The notes below the pieces were generated by a model. The model was not told where the DNA came from. It saw nothing but the letters and a program-made list of their open reading frames with translations, and did no database searches. A stretch of 64,000 bases of DNA, taken from contig NC_014041.1 of NCBI RefSeq assembly GCF_000023465.1, positions 496,001-560,000 of the forward strand, read 5' to 3'. Below, one piece after another: positions 8,626-17,470 of the stretch (position 1 is the first letter of the stretch; every line of letters begins with the position of its first letter). Origin of the DNA: Zunongwangia profunda SM-A87. Its GTDB lineage: Bacteria; Bacteroidota; Bacteroidia; Flavobacteriales; Flavobacteriaceae. The translations under genes and the position numbers were made by a program.

Positions 8626-9999
8626 CTAATTGCTTACCCCACCTATGGCATTATATCCTAAATAGTTTGTTTGTTTTTCTTTAAAAATGATACCATTTTC
8701 TTGAAGTTCTTCTAAAATTGGTTGGTAAACCTCCTTCGAAATTGGTAAATGTACACCTGGGGTGTTGATTTCTTTTTTTAGAATTTTTCTTGCAGCAATA
8801 CCAACTGGCAAGCCTACGGTTTTTGCCATTGCGGTTTCAGTTTGATCTTTACCAATGCACACCATGGTGGAATCTATTTGTTTTTTTTCGCCGTTTAATT
8901 GATACCCAAACTTATGATACATTACGATCATATCTTTATCTTCTGAGGAAAGAAGCCATTTTTCTTCCAGTATCTTTTGTAGTGCCTGGGCAGGAGTGGC
9001 GGATTCTATGCCTATGGTTTTATGGTTATTAAACAGGTCTAGTTCCAACAATTTCTCCCACATAATATCATCCTGATCTATTTTTAAGTTATGGCGTAAT
9101 TTTAATTCTACCGAATCTGTAGGGGAATAAGGTAAAAAAGAGTTTACAAATTCGCGATAGGTCATGTTTTCTGAATCTTCCATGGTAAAACTATCATCGG
9201 TCATCCCAAGTTGCACGAACATATTCCAGGCCCGGCTATATCCCACCCGGCGCACGGTGCCCCTATATAAAGTTAAAATGTCATGAAGCCCATAAGCTTC
9301 CCTGTAATCTAGCGAATTTCGATTAGCATAGGCTTCAAACCTGCCATAACCTTCGATGTCCAGAAACTCTGTTCTTCTAAATAATCGATGATAAGGGATA
9401 TATTTATATTTCCCTTCCTGAATAAATTTAGCAACGCCACCCTGTCCGGCAACAACTACATTCCTGGGATTCCAGGTAAACTTATAATTCCATAAATTAT
9501 TATCACTTTCAGGAGCTACTAGTCCGCCACAAAAAGATTCGAACATCAGCATTTGTCCACCGGCATTTCTAATGCGATCAATAACCTGCATGGCGCTCAT
9601 ATGATCAATCCCAGGGTCTACGCCAATCTCATTCATAAAAATGAGGCCAGCTTCTTTAACTTCAGTAGCCAAGGCTTTCATTTCTTTACTAATATAAGAA
9701 GCAGTGACCAGATTTTTTTTCAGTTTAAGACATGTTTTTGCAATTTTTATATGGAATCTGGCCGGTAGCATGGAAATTACAATATCCATAGCAGCGATAT
9801 GTTTTTCGCGATGTTCAGAATTAAAAATATCGAAACTAATAGCAGTGCAATTTTCGTGATTTTTAATTGCTCTTTTTGCTAGGGATAGCTCTTTGTCAGC
9901 AACGCAAATGGTAAAGTTTTCTTCGGAAGACTTTTCAGATAAATATCGAATAAGTACAGCGGTAGATTTTCCCGCGCCAATTATCAGGATTTGTTGCAT
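8626..9999 (-). CDS. Saccharopine dehydrogenase family protein (LYS9-like)
   Basis: A 457-residue oxidoreductase. Residues 3-12 form a Rossmann start (ILIIGAGKST), followed by ADKELSLAKRAIK, AAMDIVISMLPARFHIKIAKTCLKLKKNLVTASYIS and NEIGVDPGIDHMSAMQVID, a classic set for saccharopine dehydrogenase with its C-terminal catalytic domain. Members convert saccharopine to glutamate plus 2-aminoadipate semialdehyde (LYS9/AASS type) or act on polyamine precursors. Here an Lrp regulator lies downstream and a glutaryl-CoA dehydrogenase is elsewhere in the window, so lysine catabolism is the favoured role. Divergent from DUF423 across 49 bases. Confidence 0.88.
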   Translation of the reverse strand: MQQILIIGAGKSTAVLIRYLSEKSSEENFTICVADKELSLAKRAIKNHENCTAISFDIFNSEHREKHIAAMDIVISMLPARFHIKIAKTCLKLKKNLVTASYISKEMKALATEVKEAGLIFMNEIGVDPGIDHMSAMQVIDRIRNAGGQMLMFESFCGGLVAPESDNNLWNYKFTWNPRNVVVAGQGGVAKFIQEGKYKYIPYHRLFRRTEFLDIEGYGRFEAYANRNSLDYREAYGLHDILTLYRGTVRRVGYSRAWNMFVQLGMTDDSFTMEDSENMTYREFVNSFLPYSPTDSVELKLRHNLKIDQDDIMWEKLLELDLFNNHKTIGIESATPAQALQKILEEKWLLSSEDKDMIVMYHKFGYQLNGEKKQIDSTMVCIGKDQTETAMAKTVGLPVGIAARKILKKEINTPGVHLPISKEVYQPILEELQENGIIFKEKQTNYLGYNAIGGVSN

Positions 10000-10048
10000 A
10001 ATTAAAGTATTTTTGTGTAAGGCTAACTAAGGTATAAAAACTTGTAGT

Positions 10049-10429
10049 ATGACGCGGAAATTTTTGGTAGCAGGAGGAATATTTGGTCTTTTTGGGGTAA
10101 TTCTTGGAGCTTTTGGAGCTCATGGATTAAAGAATGTCTTAGATGCAGACACCTTAACCTCTTTTGAAACCGGTGTACGCTACCAAATTTACCATGCACT
10201 TTTATTAATTGGTTTGGCTAATTTTACGAAGCTCCAAAACAACCTTCTTTTTTGGTTTTTTACCATAGGTAGTATTTTTTTTAGCGGTTCCATTTATCTA
10301 CTTAGCTTAGATGAGTTGGCCGGCTTGGATTTTAGTAGCATTGCTTTGGTCACCCCACTTGGAGGAGCGCTTTTAATTGTAGGTTGGACACTTCTTATAT
10401 TTAAATCGCTTAGGTTAAATTATGAATAA
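10049..10429 (+). CDS. DUF423 family small membrane protein
   Basis: A 126-residue integral membrane protein with four hydrophobic segments. The first contains GGIFGLFGVILGAFGAHGLK, the DUF423 (YgdD) signature, followed by FETGVRYQIYHALLLIGLA. The molecular role of this family is not known. A -7 box match (TATTTTTG, 10008-10015) lies upstream. Confidence 0.9.
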   Translation: MTRKFLVAGGIFGLFGVILGAFGAHGLKNVLDADTLTSFETGVRYQIYHALLLIGLANFTKLQNNLLFWFFTIGSIFFSGSIYLLSLDELAGLDFSSIALVTPLGGALLIVGWTLLIFKSLRLNYE

Positions 10430-10467
10430 TAAAAGAGTTTATCGCTAGTTCTTTTATTTAAGATTTT

Positions 10468-10475
10468 TAAATTTG
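10468..10475 (+). promoter_or_regulatory. -7 promoter box of pckA
   Basis: TAAATTTG fits the Bacteroidota -7 consensus TAnnTTTG and lies 30 bases before the pckA start codon. No convincing TTTG -33 element sits 17-23 bases upstream, so the promoter may need an activator. Confidence 0.5.
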
Positions 10476-10505
10476 CTATAATAAAACCACACAAACACAT
10501 TAATT

Positions 10506-12119
10506 ATGGATTTAAACAACATAATTACGAAAACGATTTCGTTAAATCGTTATAACATTAAAAATGCTATTATAAATTACCAAATGTATCCTGATGAGCT
10601 TCAAGAGGAAACACTCAAGCATAATTTGGGAAGGGAAACCAGAGAAGGGGTGCTTGCCATTAACACTGGTAAGTTTACAGGTAGATCTCCACAGGATCGT
10701 TTTATTGTAAAAGATGAGGTCACTAAAGATCGAGTTTGGTGGGGAGCTATTAATATTCCCTTTGATTCCTCAAAATTTGATAAACTGTACGATAAAGTTG
10801 CAGATTATCTTTCTGATAAAGAGCTATATGTTCGAGATGCATATGCTTGCGCACATCAGGATTATAAATTAAATATCAGGGTTATTAATGAATATCCATG
10901 GTCTAACATGTTTGTCTATAATATGTTTTTACGACCAACAGAAGAAGAATTGCCAGGTTTTAAAGAAGACTGGTTGGTTGTTAATGCTCCCGGTTTTAAA
11001 GCTGATCCTGAAAAGGATGGTACCCGGCAGGAAAATTTTGCTGTTTTGAATTTTAGTAAAAAAATTGCTTTAATTGGTGGCACCGGCTATACCGGTGAAA
11101 TTAAGAAAGGAATTTTTTCAGCCTTAAATTTAATATTACCTATTTATCAGGATACCTTACCTATGCATTGCTCTGCAAACGTAGGGGAGAATGGGGATAC
11201 TGCAATATTTTTTGGTTTATCGGGCACTGGTAAAACAACACTCTCGGCAGATCCTAACCGAAAGTTAATTGGGGATGACGAGCACGGATGGACTGCCGAT
11301 AATAAGATTTTTAACTTTGAAGGTGGCTGCTATGCAAAAGTGATTAATTTATCTAAAGAAAATGAGCCTGATATTTTTAATGCTATAAAACCAGGTGCAA
11401 TTTTAGAGAATATCGTCTTTAAAAACGGAGAGGTAGATTATGATGATTCGAGTATTACCCAAAATACCAGGGTAAGTTACCCTATAAATCACATTCCATA
11501 TATTCAAAAGCCCTCGGTAGCGGGAAATCCTAAAAATATTTTCTTTTTAACGGCAGATGCCTTTGGTGTCTTACCTCCCGTAAGTAAATTAAATCCCGCC
11601 CAGGCAGCTTATCATTTTATTAGTGGTTATACGGCAAAGGTGGCAGGTACCGAAGAAGGTATTAAAGAGCCACAACCCAGTTTTTCAGCCTGTTTTGGTG
11701 CGCCATTTATGCCATTGCACCCAACGCTTTATGCTGAAATGTTAAGCCGAAAAATGAAGGAAGCCAATGTAAATGTATGGTTGGTAAATACCGGATGGAC
11801 CGGTGGTCCATATGGGACAGGGCAGCGAATGAAACTGAAGTATACCCGGGCAATGATCAATGCCGCGTTATCTGGAAACCTGAATAAGGTAAGCTATGAA
11901 ACCCATGAAATTTTCGGAATTAAAATGCCAACAGTATGTCCAGATGTACCTACTGAAGTTTTAAATCCTAAAAGCACCTGGAAGGATAAAGAAGCTTACG
12001 ATGTAAAAGCTAAAGAACTAGCTAACACTTTTAGAAGAAATTTCTCTCAGTTTAAGGACTATGCTAGTCAGGAAATACTGGAGGGTGGACCGCTCTCTTT
12101 AGAGTATAATGCCTCCTAG
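10506..12119 (+). CDS. pckA: Phosphoenolpyruvate carboxykinase (ATP)
   Basis: A 537-residue enzyme that converts oxaloacetate and ATP to phosphoenolpyruvate and CO2, the entry step of gluconeogenesis. The kinase-1a loop GLSGTGKTT has its Lys at residue 243, and the metal-binding kinase-2 segment LIGDDEHGW follows. The N-terminal region has EGVLAINTGKFTGRSPQDRF, and the adenine-binding region near the C-terminus has NTGWTGGPYGTGQR. Length and motifs are those of the ATP-dependent bacterial type. It is transcribed alone and ends in a strong terminator. Confidence 0.98.
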   Translation: MDLNNIITKTISLNRYNIKNAIINYQMYPDELQEETLKHNLGRETREGVLAINTGKFTGRSPQDRFIVKDEVTKDRVWWGAINIPFDSSKFDKLYDKVADYLSDKELYVRDAYACAHQDYKLNIRVINEYPWSNMFVYNMFLRPTEEELPGFKEDWLVVNAPGFKADPEKDGTRQENFAVLNFSKKIALIGGTGYTGEIKKGIFSALNLILPIYQDTLPMHCSANVGENGDTAIFFGLSGTGKTTLSADPNRKLIGDDEHGWTADNKIFNFEGGCYAKVINLSKENEPDIFNAIKPGAILENIVFKNGEVDYDDSSITQNTRVSYPINHIPYIQKPSVAGNPKNIFFLTADAFGVLPPVSKLNPAQAAYHFISGYTAKVAGTEEGIKEPQPSFSACFGAPFMPLHPTLYAEMLSRKMKEANVNVWLVNTGWTGGPYGTGQRMKLKYTRAMINAALSGNLNKVSYETHEIFGIKMPTVCPDVPTEVLNPKSTWKDKEAYDVKAKELANTFRRNFSQFKDYASQEILEGGPLSLEYNAS

Positions 12120-12150
12120 TATAATTATTTGTTAATGTTGTTTAAATGAA

Positions 12151-12186
12151 GAAAACCGGTGTTTAATAAGCAAAGCACCGGTTTTC
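12151..12186. terminator. Terminator between pckA and hemD
   Basis: A perfect 11-bp stem (GAAAACCGGTG with CACCGGTTTTC) has a 14-base loop, with T-rich bases inside the arms. It lies between the convergent pckA and hemD genes and can serve both. Confidence 0.75.
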
Positions 12187-12208
12187 GAATTTTAATAGAA
12201 GGTAATTT

Positions 12209-12955
12209 TTATTTCTTATTAGCTTCAGCAATATATTTATTAAGAGCCATTGTCATTGATGGTGTTTCTGAAGTTGGCGCTTTAATATTCACGGTTAGCC
12301 CGTGTTCTTTTGCAGCTTTAATTGTCGTATTTCCAAAAACAGCAATTCTTGTATCGTTTTGTTTGAAATCTGGAAAGTTTTCAAATAAAGATTTAATGCC
12401 ACTTGGGCTAAAAAATACCAAAATATCATAAGTTACATCACTAAGATGCGACAAATCACTTACTACAGTTTTGTAAAATACGGCCTGCTTCCATTGTACG
12501 CCAAGTTTATCTAGGGTTTTAGGAATTACAGGTTTTAACATGTCTGAAGATGGTAATAAAAATTTCTCATTCTTATACTTTTTGATAAGCGGAGAAAGTT
12601 CTGCAAAGGTACGTTTACCTACGTAGATTTTTCGTTTTCTGTAGACTACGTATTTTTGCAGATAATAAGCCACTGCTTCACTAAGGCAAAAATACTTTAG
12701 GGAATCAGGTACTTTAAAACGCATTTCTTCAGCTACCCGAAAAAAGTGATCTACTGCGTTTCTGCTGGTCAGGATTATAGCGGTATGTTTTGAAAGATCT
12801 ACTTTTTGTTGTCTAACTTCTTTTGAAGAAACGCCTTCTACATGAATAAAAGGGATGAAATCAACTTTAACCTTTTGCTTTTCCTCCAATTCGAAATATG
12901 GAGAGTTTTCTACTTTAGGTTCAGGTTGAGAAACCAAAATTGTTTTCACTTTCAT
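12209..12955 (-). CDS. hemD: Uroporphyrinogen-III synthase
   Basis: A 248-residue two-lobed protein of the HemD type. Residues 5-13 (KTILVSQPE) form the N-terminal strand. AIILTSRNAVDHFFRV is the typical 'TSxNAV' segment, and the C-terminal lobe has DILVFFSPSGIKSLFENFPDF and IAVFGNTTIKAAKEHGL. The enzyme closes hydroxymethylbilane into uroporphyrinogen III in tetrapyrrole synthesis. Sequence conservation in this family is low, but the set of motifs and the neighbouring DUF4271 gene, a usual flavobacterial pairing, support the call. Confidence 0.88.
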   Translation of the reverse strand: MKVKTILVSQPEPKVENSPYFELEEKQKVKVDFIPFIHVEGVSSKEVRQQKVDLSKHTAIILTSRNAVDHFFRVAEEMRFKVPDSLKYFCLSEAVAYYLQKYVVYRKRKIYVGKRTFAELSPLIKKYKNEKFLLPSSDMLKPVIPKTLDKLGVQWKQAVFYKTVVSDLSHLSDVTYDILVFFSPSGIKSLFENFPDFKQNDTRIAVFGNTTIKAAKEHGLTVNIKAPTSETPSMTMALNKYIAEANKK

Positions 12956-12980
12956 ATATCAATATTCTTTATCTGATCGT

Positions 12981-13640
12981 TTAATACACTGTAATAAGCT
13001 TATATAAAATAAAGTACGGTGCAATTTCAAGAGCGCAAAGGTACAAAATAAAATAAAACCAGTTAGCGCTAATTAACTTTTGATATTGTCTAAAGATGTT
13101 AAATATCCCTGTTAAATTGGCGAAAAGGATAAAACTTACAATCCCATATACCCATAAATCGCTAATAGTAAAGGTATATATCAATAAAAGTGTGAAAGGG
13201 AATACCATTATGGCGATATAATTACGATAGCTTAATTTCTGAAATAAATAGATATCTACTATTTTATCCATATTAAAGATATTAGAGATTATTTTTTCGA
13301 CCCCAAATTTTAAGAGGATAAAACAGACATAGGCGGTAAAAATCCTGATATAAATAAAAACATAGTTGGTGGGGCTTGGGTTGGTGTAATATTTATAAAA
13401 CCAGAACAATAAAACCGATACAGAAAGTGCGTTTACAGTAAAGAGGATTATGTTAAATCCATGAAAAGCATTGTTCTCTTTTCCTTTAAACAGCATAAAT
13501 TTGTTAGAGCTTAGGATAGAAAGAAATTCGGTAAAGCGATTAGGGTATAAATTTCTAACCAGTACAATTAATATAAAACAGATTAGGAATATGATTGTGA
13601 TCCAGTCTAAAGGTTCGGTATAAAGTTCTATTGCCTGCAC
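12981..13640 (-). CDS. DUF4271 integral membrane protein
   Basis: A 219-residue protein with about six hydrophobic helices and few charged residues outside the loops. It starts with DWITIIFLICFILIVLVRNLYP and contains the segment NAFHGFNIILFTVNALSVS. DUF4271 proteins are common in Bacteroidota and are usually next to hemD. Function unknown. The gene is 25 bases upstream of hemD on the same strand, so they are probably one operon. A -7 box match (TAAATTTG on the coding strand, 13654-13661) lies just upstream. Confidence 0.82.
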   Translation of the reverse strand: MQAIELYTEPLDWITIIFLICFILIVLVRNLYPNRFTEFLSILSSNKFMLFKGKENNAFHGFNIILFTVNALSVSVLLFWFYKYYTNPSPTNYVFIYIRIFTAYVCFILLKFGVEKIISNIFNMDKIVDIYLFQKLSYRNYIAIMVFPFTLLLIYTFTISDLWVYGIVSFILFANLTGIFNIFRQYQKLISANWFYFILYLCALEIAPYFILYKLITVY

Positions 13641-13717
13641 AATTATTTTTTTGCAAATTTAAAGGAATGTGATAAAAACTAAGCTTAAAAACAAAAGAAA
13701 GCATTGTTTAAAATTCC

Positions 13718-13725
13718 TACATTTG
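13718..13725 (+). promoter_or_regulatory. -7 promoter box of the GT2-pyrC-DUF4296 operon
   Basis: TACATTTG is a full match to TAnnTTTG, 16 bases before the ATG at 13742. No TTTG at the standard spacing is seen. Confidence 0.5.
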
Positions 13726-13741
13726 TGCAAAATTTTCGGGA

Positions 13742-14470
13742 ATGGTTCATGGGCTAATTATTATACCCACTTTTAATGAAATAGAAAATATAGAGCGGCT
13801 GATAAGAAATATTTTTTCACAACGGCGTAATTTTCATATTTTGGTGGTAGATGATAATTCGCCAGATGGCACTGCTACGAGGGTAAGAACCTTGCAGGCT
13901 GAGTTTCCTGAACAACTTTTTCTTGAAGAACGTAAGGAAAAAACAGGTTTAGGAACTGCATATATACATGGCTTTAAGTGGGCGTTAAAACGAGAGTACG
14001 ATTATATTTTCGAAATGGATGCTGATTTTTCCCATAATCCCAATGATCTTTCAAGATTATACAACGCTTGTAGACGCGAAGGTGCAGATTTGGCTATAGG
14101 TTCGCGATATGTTACCGGAGTAAATGTGATTAACTGGCCTATGAATCGTGTATTAATGTCTTGGTTAGCCTCTAAATATGTGCAAGCTATTACAGGTATG
14201 GATATTCATGATACTACGGCAGGTTATGTTTGTTATAAAAGAGAAGTTTTAGAACGTATAAAACTGGATAAGATACAGTTTGTTGGATATGCGTTTCAGA
14301 TAGAGATGAAGTTTAAAGCGCATCTTTTAGGGTTTAAAATAACCGAAGTCCCCGTTATTTTTACCGACAGAACCAGGGGAACCTCCAAAATGAGCGGCTC
14401 GATAATTTACGAAGCTGTTTTTGGAGTAATAAAAATGAAAGTAAAAAGTCTGTTTAACAGAATAAAGTAG
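13742..14470 (+). CDS. Polyprenol monophosphomannose synthase (GT2, DPM1-like)
   Basis: A 242-residue family 2 glycosyltransferase. IIIPTFNEIENIERLI is the N-terminal nucleotide-binding strand, VVDDNSPDGT (residues 35-44) and EMDADFSHNP (DxD metal site, about residues 95-104) are visible, and TAGYVCYKREVL follows. There is no C-terminal membrane domain, as in bacterial dolichyl/polyprenyl-phosphate mannose synthases, which transfer mannose from GDP-mannose to a lipid carrier. Its stop codon lies three bases before the pyrC ATG, so translation is probably coupled. Confidence 0.9.
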   Translation: MVHGLIIIPTFNEIENIERLIRNIFSQRRNFHILVVDDNSPDGTATRVRTLQAEFPEQLFLEERKEKTGLGTAYIHGFKWALKREYDYIFEMDADFSHNPNDLSRLYNACRREGADLAIGSRYVTGVNVINWPMNRVLMSWLASKYVQAITGMDIHDTTAGYVCYKREVLERIKLDKIQFVGYAFQIEMKFKAHLLGFKITEVPVIFTDRTRGTSKMSGSIIYEAVFGVIKMKVKSLFNRIK

Positions 14471-14472
14471 TG

Positions 14473-15816
14473 ATGAAAAAAGTCCTGATTAAAAACGCCA
14501 AAATAGTAAATGAAGGAAAGATTACTGAAGGTGATGTTTTTATAGAAGATGGAATTATTAAAGAGATATCCGAGTCGATAAGTGCAAAATCTCCAGACGT
14601 TCAGATTTTTGATGCTGAAGGAACACATCTTTTACCTGGGATTATCGACGATCAGGTGCATTTTAGAGAACCCGGTTTGACTCATAAAGAAGATATCGAA
14701 ATGGGGAGCAGGGCAGCTGTTGCCGGTGGGATTACTTCTTTTATTGAGATGCCAAATACACTACCACAAACTACGACAATAGAGGAGTTGGAAAAAAAGT
14801 TTCAGTTGGCTGCAGAAAAATCCTATGCTAACTATTCTTTTATGTTTGGCGGAACTAACGATAACCTTGAAGAAATTTTAAAAGTAGACCCTAAAAAGAC
14901 AGCTGCATTAAAGTTGTTTTTAGGTTCTTCTACGGGGAATATGCTGGTAGATGATCAAAAGGTTTTAGAGGAAATATTTTCTAAATCTCCTTTGTTGATT
15001 GCAGTTCACTGTGAAGATGAAACAACTATTCAAAATAATTTAAAAGAATGTGTTGAACGGTATGGAGAGGACATTCCTATCGAACTCCATCCAAAGATAA
15101 GAAGTGAAGAAGCGTGTTATAAATCTTCCTCAAATGCCGTAAAATTAGCAAAGAAAACAGGAGCGAGATTACACGTTTTCCATGTTTCAACTGCCAAAGA
15201 ATTAGAACTTTTTAGTAATAAAAAGCCACTAAAAGATAAGAAAATTACAGCAGAAGTTTGCATACACCACTTATGGTTTAATGATCACGATTATAAACAA
15301 AAAGGGACTTTTATAAAGTGGAACCCCGCGGTGAAATCTGAAAAAGATCAGGAAGCTTTAATGAAAGCGTTAAGCGATGATATTCTGGATGTTGTGGCTA
15401 CAGATCACGCGCCACATACCAAGCAGGAAAAACAAAACCCTTATACTAAGGCTCCAAGTGGTGGCCCTTTAGTACAGCATGCTTTACCTGCGATGTTGCA
15501 ATTTTATCACAAAGAGAAAATTTCTTTAGAGAAAATTGTAGAAAAAATGTGTCATAATCCTGCAATTTTATTTGATATAAAGGATCGCGGTTATATTCGT
15601 GTAGGCTATAAAGCAGATCTGGTACTCGTAGATTTAAATGCACCCTGGCAAGTAAAATCTGATAATATTTTATACAAATGCGGGTGGTCTCCTTTTGAAG
15701 GGGTAACTTTTAAATCCAGGATTACCCACACCTTTGTAAATGGTCGTTTGGTATATAAAAACTTTAAGCATCAGCCTTTTGCTAAAGTAGCACAGCAACT
15801 GGAATTTGATAGATAA
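14473..15816 (+). CDS. pyrC: Dihydroorotase (amidohydrolase type)
   Basis: A 447-residue amidohydrolase that closes carbamoyl-aspartate to dihydroorotate in pyrimidine synthesis. Visible are the N-terminal beta domain, LLPGIIDDQVHFREPGLTHKE, AVHCEDE, HVFHVSTAKE, and ATDHAPHTKQEK with the catalytic Asp. In the usual HxH metal motif the first His is replaced by Gln (DQVHF), while the other metal ligands are present. The GTG at 14470 overlaps the upstream stop; I chose the ATG at 14473. The stop overlaps the next ATG by one base (TAATG). Confidence 0.9.
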   Translation: MKKVLIKNAKIVNEGKITEGDVFIEDGIIKEISESISAKSPDVQIFDAEGTHLLPGIIDDQVHFREPGLTHKEDIEMGSRAAVAGGITSFIEMPNTLPQTTTIEELEKKFQLAAEKSYANYSFMFGGTNDNLEEILKVDPKKTAALKLFLGSSTGNMLVDDQKVLEEIFSKSPLLIAVHCEDETTIQNNLKECVERYGEDIPIELHPKIRSEEACYKSSSNAVKLAKKTGARLHVFHVSTAKELELFSNKKPLKDKKITAEVCIHHLWFNDHDYKQKGTFIKWNPAVKSEKDQEALMKALSDDILDVVATDHAPHTKQEKQNPYTKAPSGGPLVQHALPAMLQFYHKEKISLEKIVEKMCHNPAILFDIKDRGYIRVGYKADLVLVDLNAPWQVKSDNILYKCGWSPFEGVTFKSRITHTFVNGRLVYKNFKHQPFAKVAQQLEFDR

Positions 15817-16358
15817 TGAGATTGATTAAATACGCTGTTGTTTTTATCTTTTTTATAGGGCTTTCCTGCCAGGATGTTAACTATATGGATAAGCCTAAAA
15901 ATCTTATTTCAGAAGATAAGATGGTCGATATACTAACCGAAATGTCTTTAGTAAATGCTGCCAGAAATTATAATAAGATTTTACTGGAGCAAACCGGAAT
16001 AAAACCAGATCAGTACATTTACGATAAATTTGGGATAGATAGCGTACAGTTTGAAAAAAGCAATGCGTATTACACTGAAAAATATGATGACTACGAGCGG
16101 ATTTTTGATAAAGTAAAAGACTCGCTACAGTCTTTAAAGACCCATTTTGATGAATTGGTAGAAGAAGAAAAACGAGTACAGGATTCTATCAATAAAGTAA
16201 GAAGAGAGAAAAATCGTCCTGAATTTAAAAAGGAAATCGATTCGGTTGAAGTAGATACTACTAAGGTCGATACTGTTTTAACAGAAGCCGACCGAACTAA
16301 TAATAGATTAGATAGTTTACAGAACAATCAAGGACCTTTATCAAGAGAAGCGAATTAA
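15816..16358 (+). CDS. DUF4296 lipoprotein
   Basis: A 180-residue protein with a lipoprotein signal (YAVVFIFFIGLSCQDV; Cys18). The DUF4296 core follows: PKNLISEDKMVDILTEMSLVNAARNYNK and YIYDKFGIDSVQFEKSNAYYTEKYDDYERIFDKVKDSL. The tail is charged and low in complexity. Role unknown; anchored in the envelope. It ends the GT2-pyrC operon, and its last four bases overlap the convergent epimerase gene. Confidence 0.85.
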   Translation: MRLIKYAVVFIFFIGLSCQDVNYMDKPKNLISEDKMVDILTEMSLVNAARNYNKILLEQTGIKPDQYIYDKFGIDSVQFEKSNAYYTEKYDDYERIFDKVKDSLQSLKTHFDELVEEEKRVQDSINKVRREKNRPEFKKEIDSVEVDTTKVDTVLTEADRTNNRLDSLQNNQGPLSREAN

Positions 16359-17389
16359 TTTTTAATCGTCTCTTTTTTCTCCTGATCTTTAAGAAAATAC
16401 TTTCCTGTTTCTGCGATTACATTGTGCATTGGGGTGAATTTGAAATTTATCTCTTTTTTAATTTTCGTGTTATCGAAGGTCGATTTTTGGAAAATTCCTG
16501 AAATATCACTTTTGGTGATATTGCGATTATAGCCAAACAATGACGCTGTTTTTTGTACAAACCAGCCTATAGAAATCATCCACTTTTTAAGTGGTTTTTC
16601 CGGTTTCGGCCTATTAATGCTTAAAGCGGTAAATTCCAGAACTTTTTTAAAACTAAGATTTTCAGCAACCAGGATATATCTTTCGTTATAAATTTCAGAA
16701 GACATTAATTTTAACATGGCAGTTACTACGTCTTTTACGCCCACAAAACCAGTGATTTTCGGAAAGTGATAATTTAATCCGTTTTGGATTCGTGTAAATA
16801 ATTGTCCGCTTCCTTTTTGCCAAAATCCCGGGCCAATAATTACTCCCGGGTTTACAATAATTACTTTTACACCTTCTTGGGAAGCGCGCCAAACTTCAAT
16901 CTCAGCACCATATTTAGAGATGGCGTAATCGCTATTATTTGCTTCGGGATTCCATTGGGTGTTTTCTGTGGTAGAATCAGATTTAATAGGTTTGCCTAAA
17001 CTTGCAATGCTGCTTACATAGCATAGTTTATCAATTTTTGTAGCAATACACAGGTTCACGATATTTGCGGTGCCTTCAATATTGATTTTTCGAAGTGCTT
17101 TTTCATCTTTAGGCTTAAAGGAAACTAAAGCAGCACAATGGTAAACCTTGGTAATGCCTTTAAATGCTGTCGTTAACCGAGGAATATCAGTAAGGTCTGC
17201 AACAACCCATTCAATTTTTTTGAAAAGGCGTTCAGCTTCCTCTTTGTGATGATAATATAAAAAGACCTCAAGTGTCTTATAAAGATCACTTTTGGGGCGA
17301 TAAATCGCTCTAATCTGATGTTTTTCTTCTGCCAGTTTTAAAAGCAAATGAGCGCCTACTAAACCGGTACCGCCTGTAACTAAAATCAT
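16355..17389 (-). CDS. NAD-dependent epimerase/dehydratase family protein (extended SDR)
   Basis: A 344-residue extended short-chain dehydrogenase. [12 protein letters not shown] (residues 5-16) is the NAD-binding Gly-rich loop, VSSIASLGK supplies the catalytic Ser region, and YAISKYGAE (about residues 156-164) the Tyr-xxx-Lys pair. Similar flavobacterial proteins are annotated as NAD(P)-dependent dihydroflavonol reductase-like or nucleoside-sugar epimerases. The substrate is unknown. Divergent from tyrS, whose ATG is 82 bases away. Confidence 0.85.
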   Translation of the reverse strand: MILVTGGTGLVGAHLLLKLAEEKHQIRAIYRPKSDLYKTLEVFLYYHHKEEAERLFKKIEWVVADLTDIPRLTTAFKGITKVYHCAALVSFKPKDEKALRKINIEGTANIVNLCIATKIDKLCYVSSIASLGKPIKSDSTTENTQWNPEANNSDYAISKYGAEIEVWRASQEGVKVIIVNPGVIIGPGFWQKGSGQLFTRIQNGLNYHFPKITGFVGVKDVVTAMLKLMSSEIYNERYILVAENLSFKKVLEFTALSINRPKPEKPLKKWMISIGWFVQKTASLFGYNRNITKSDISGIFQKSTFDNTKIKKEINFKFTPMHNVIAETGKYFLKDQEKKETIKN

Positions 17390-17470
17390 GTGGTAAATAT
17401 AGCTAAAGCACTTAGGAAAAATAAGAGTAAATGGTATCTTTACAACTGTTTTAAGAACAAATTGTTAATT

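Noticed and set aside
17390..17470. N-terminal extension of tyrS from a GTG
   Set aside because: The extra 27 residues do not look like TyrRS and overlap the divergent epimerase start.
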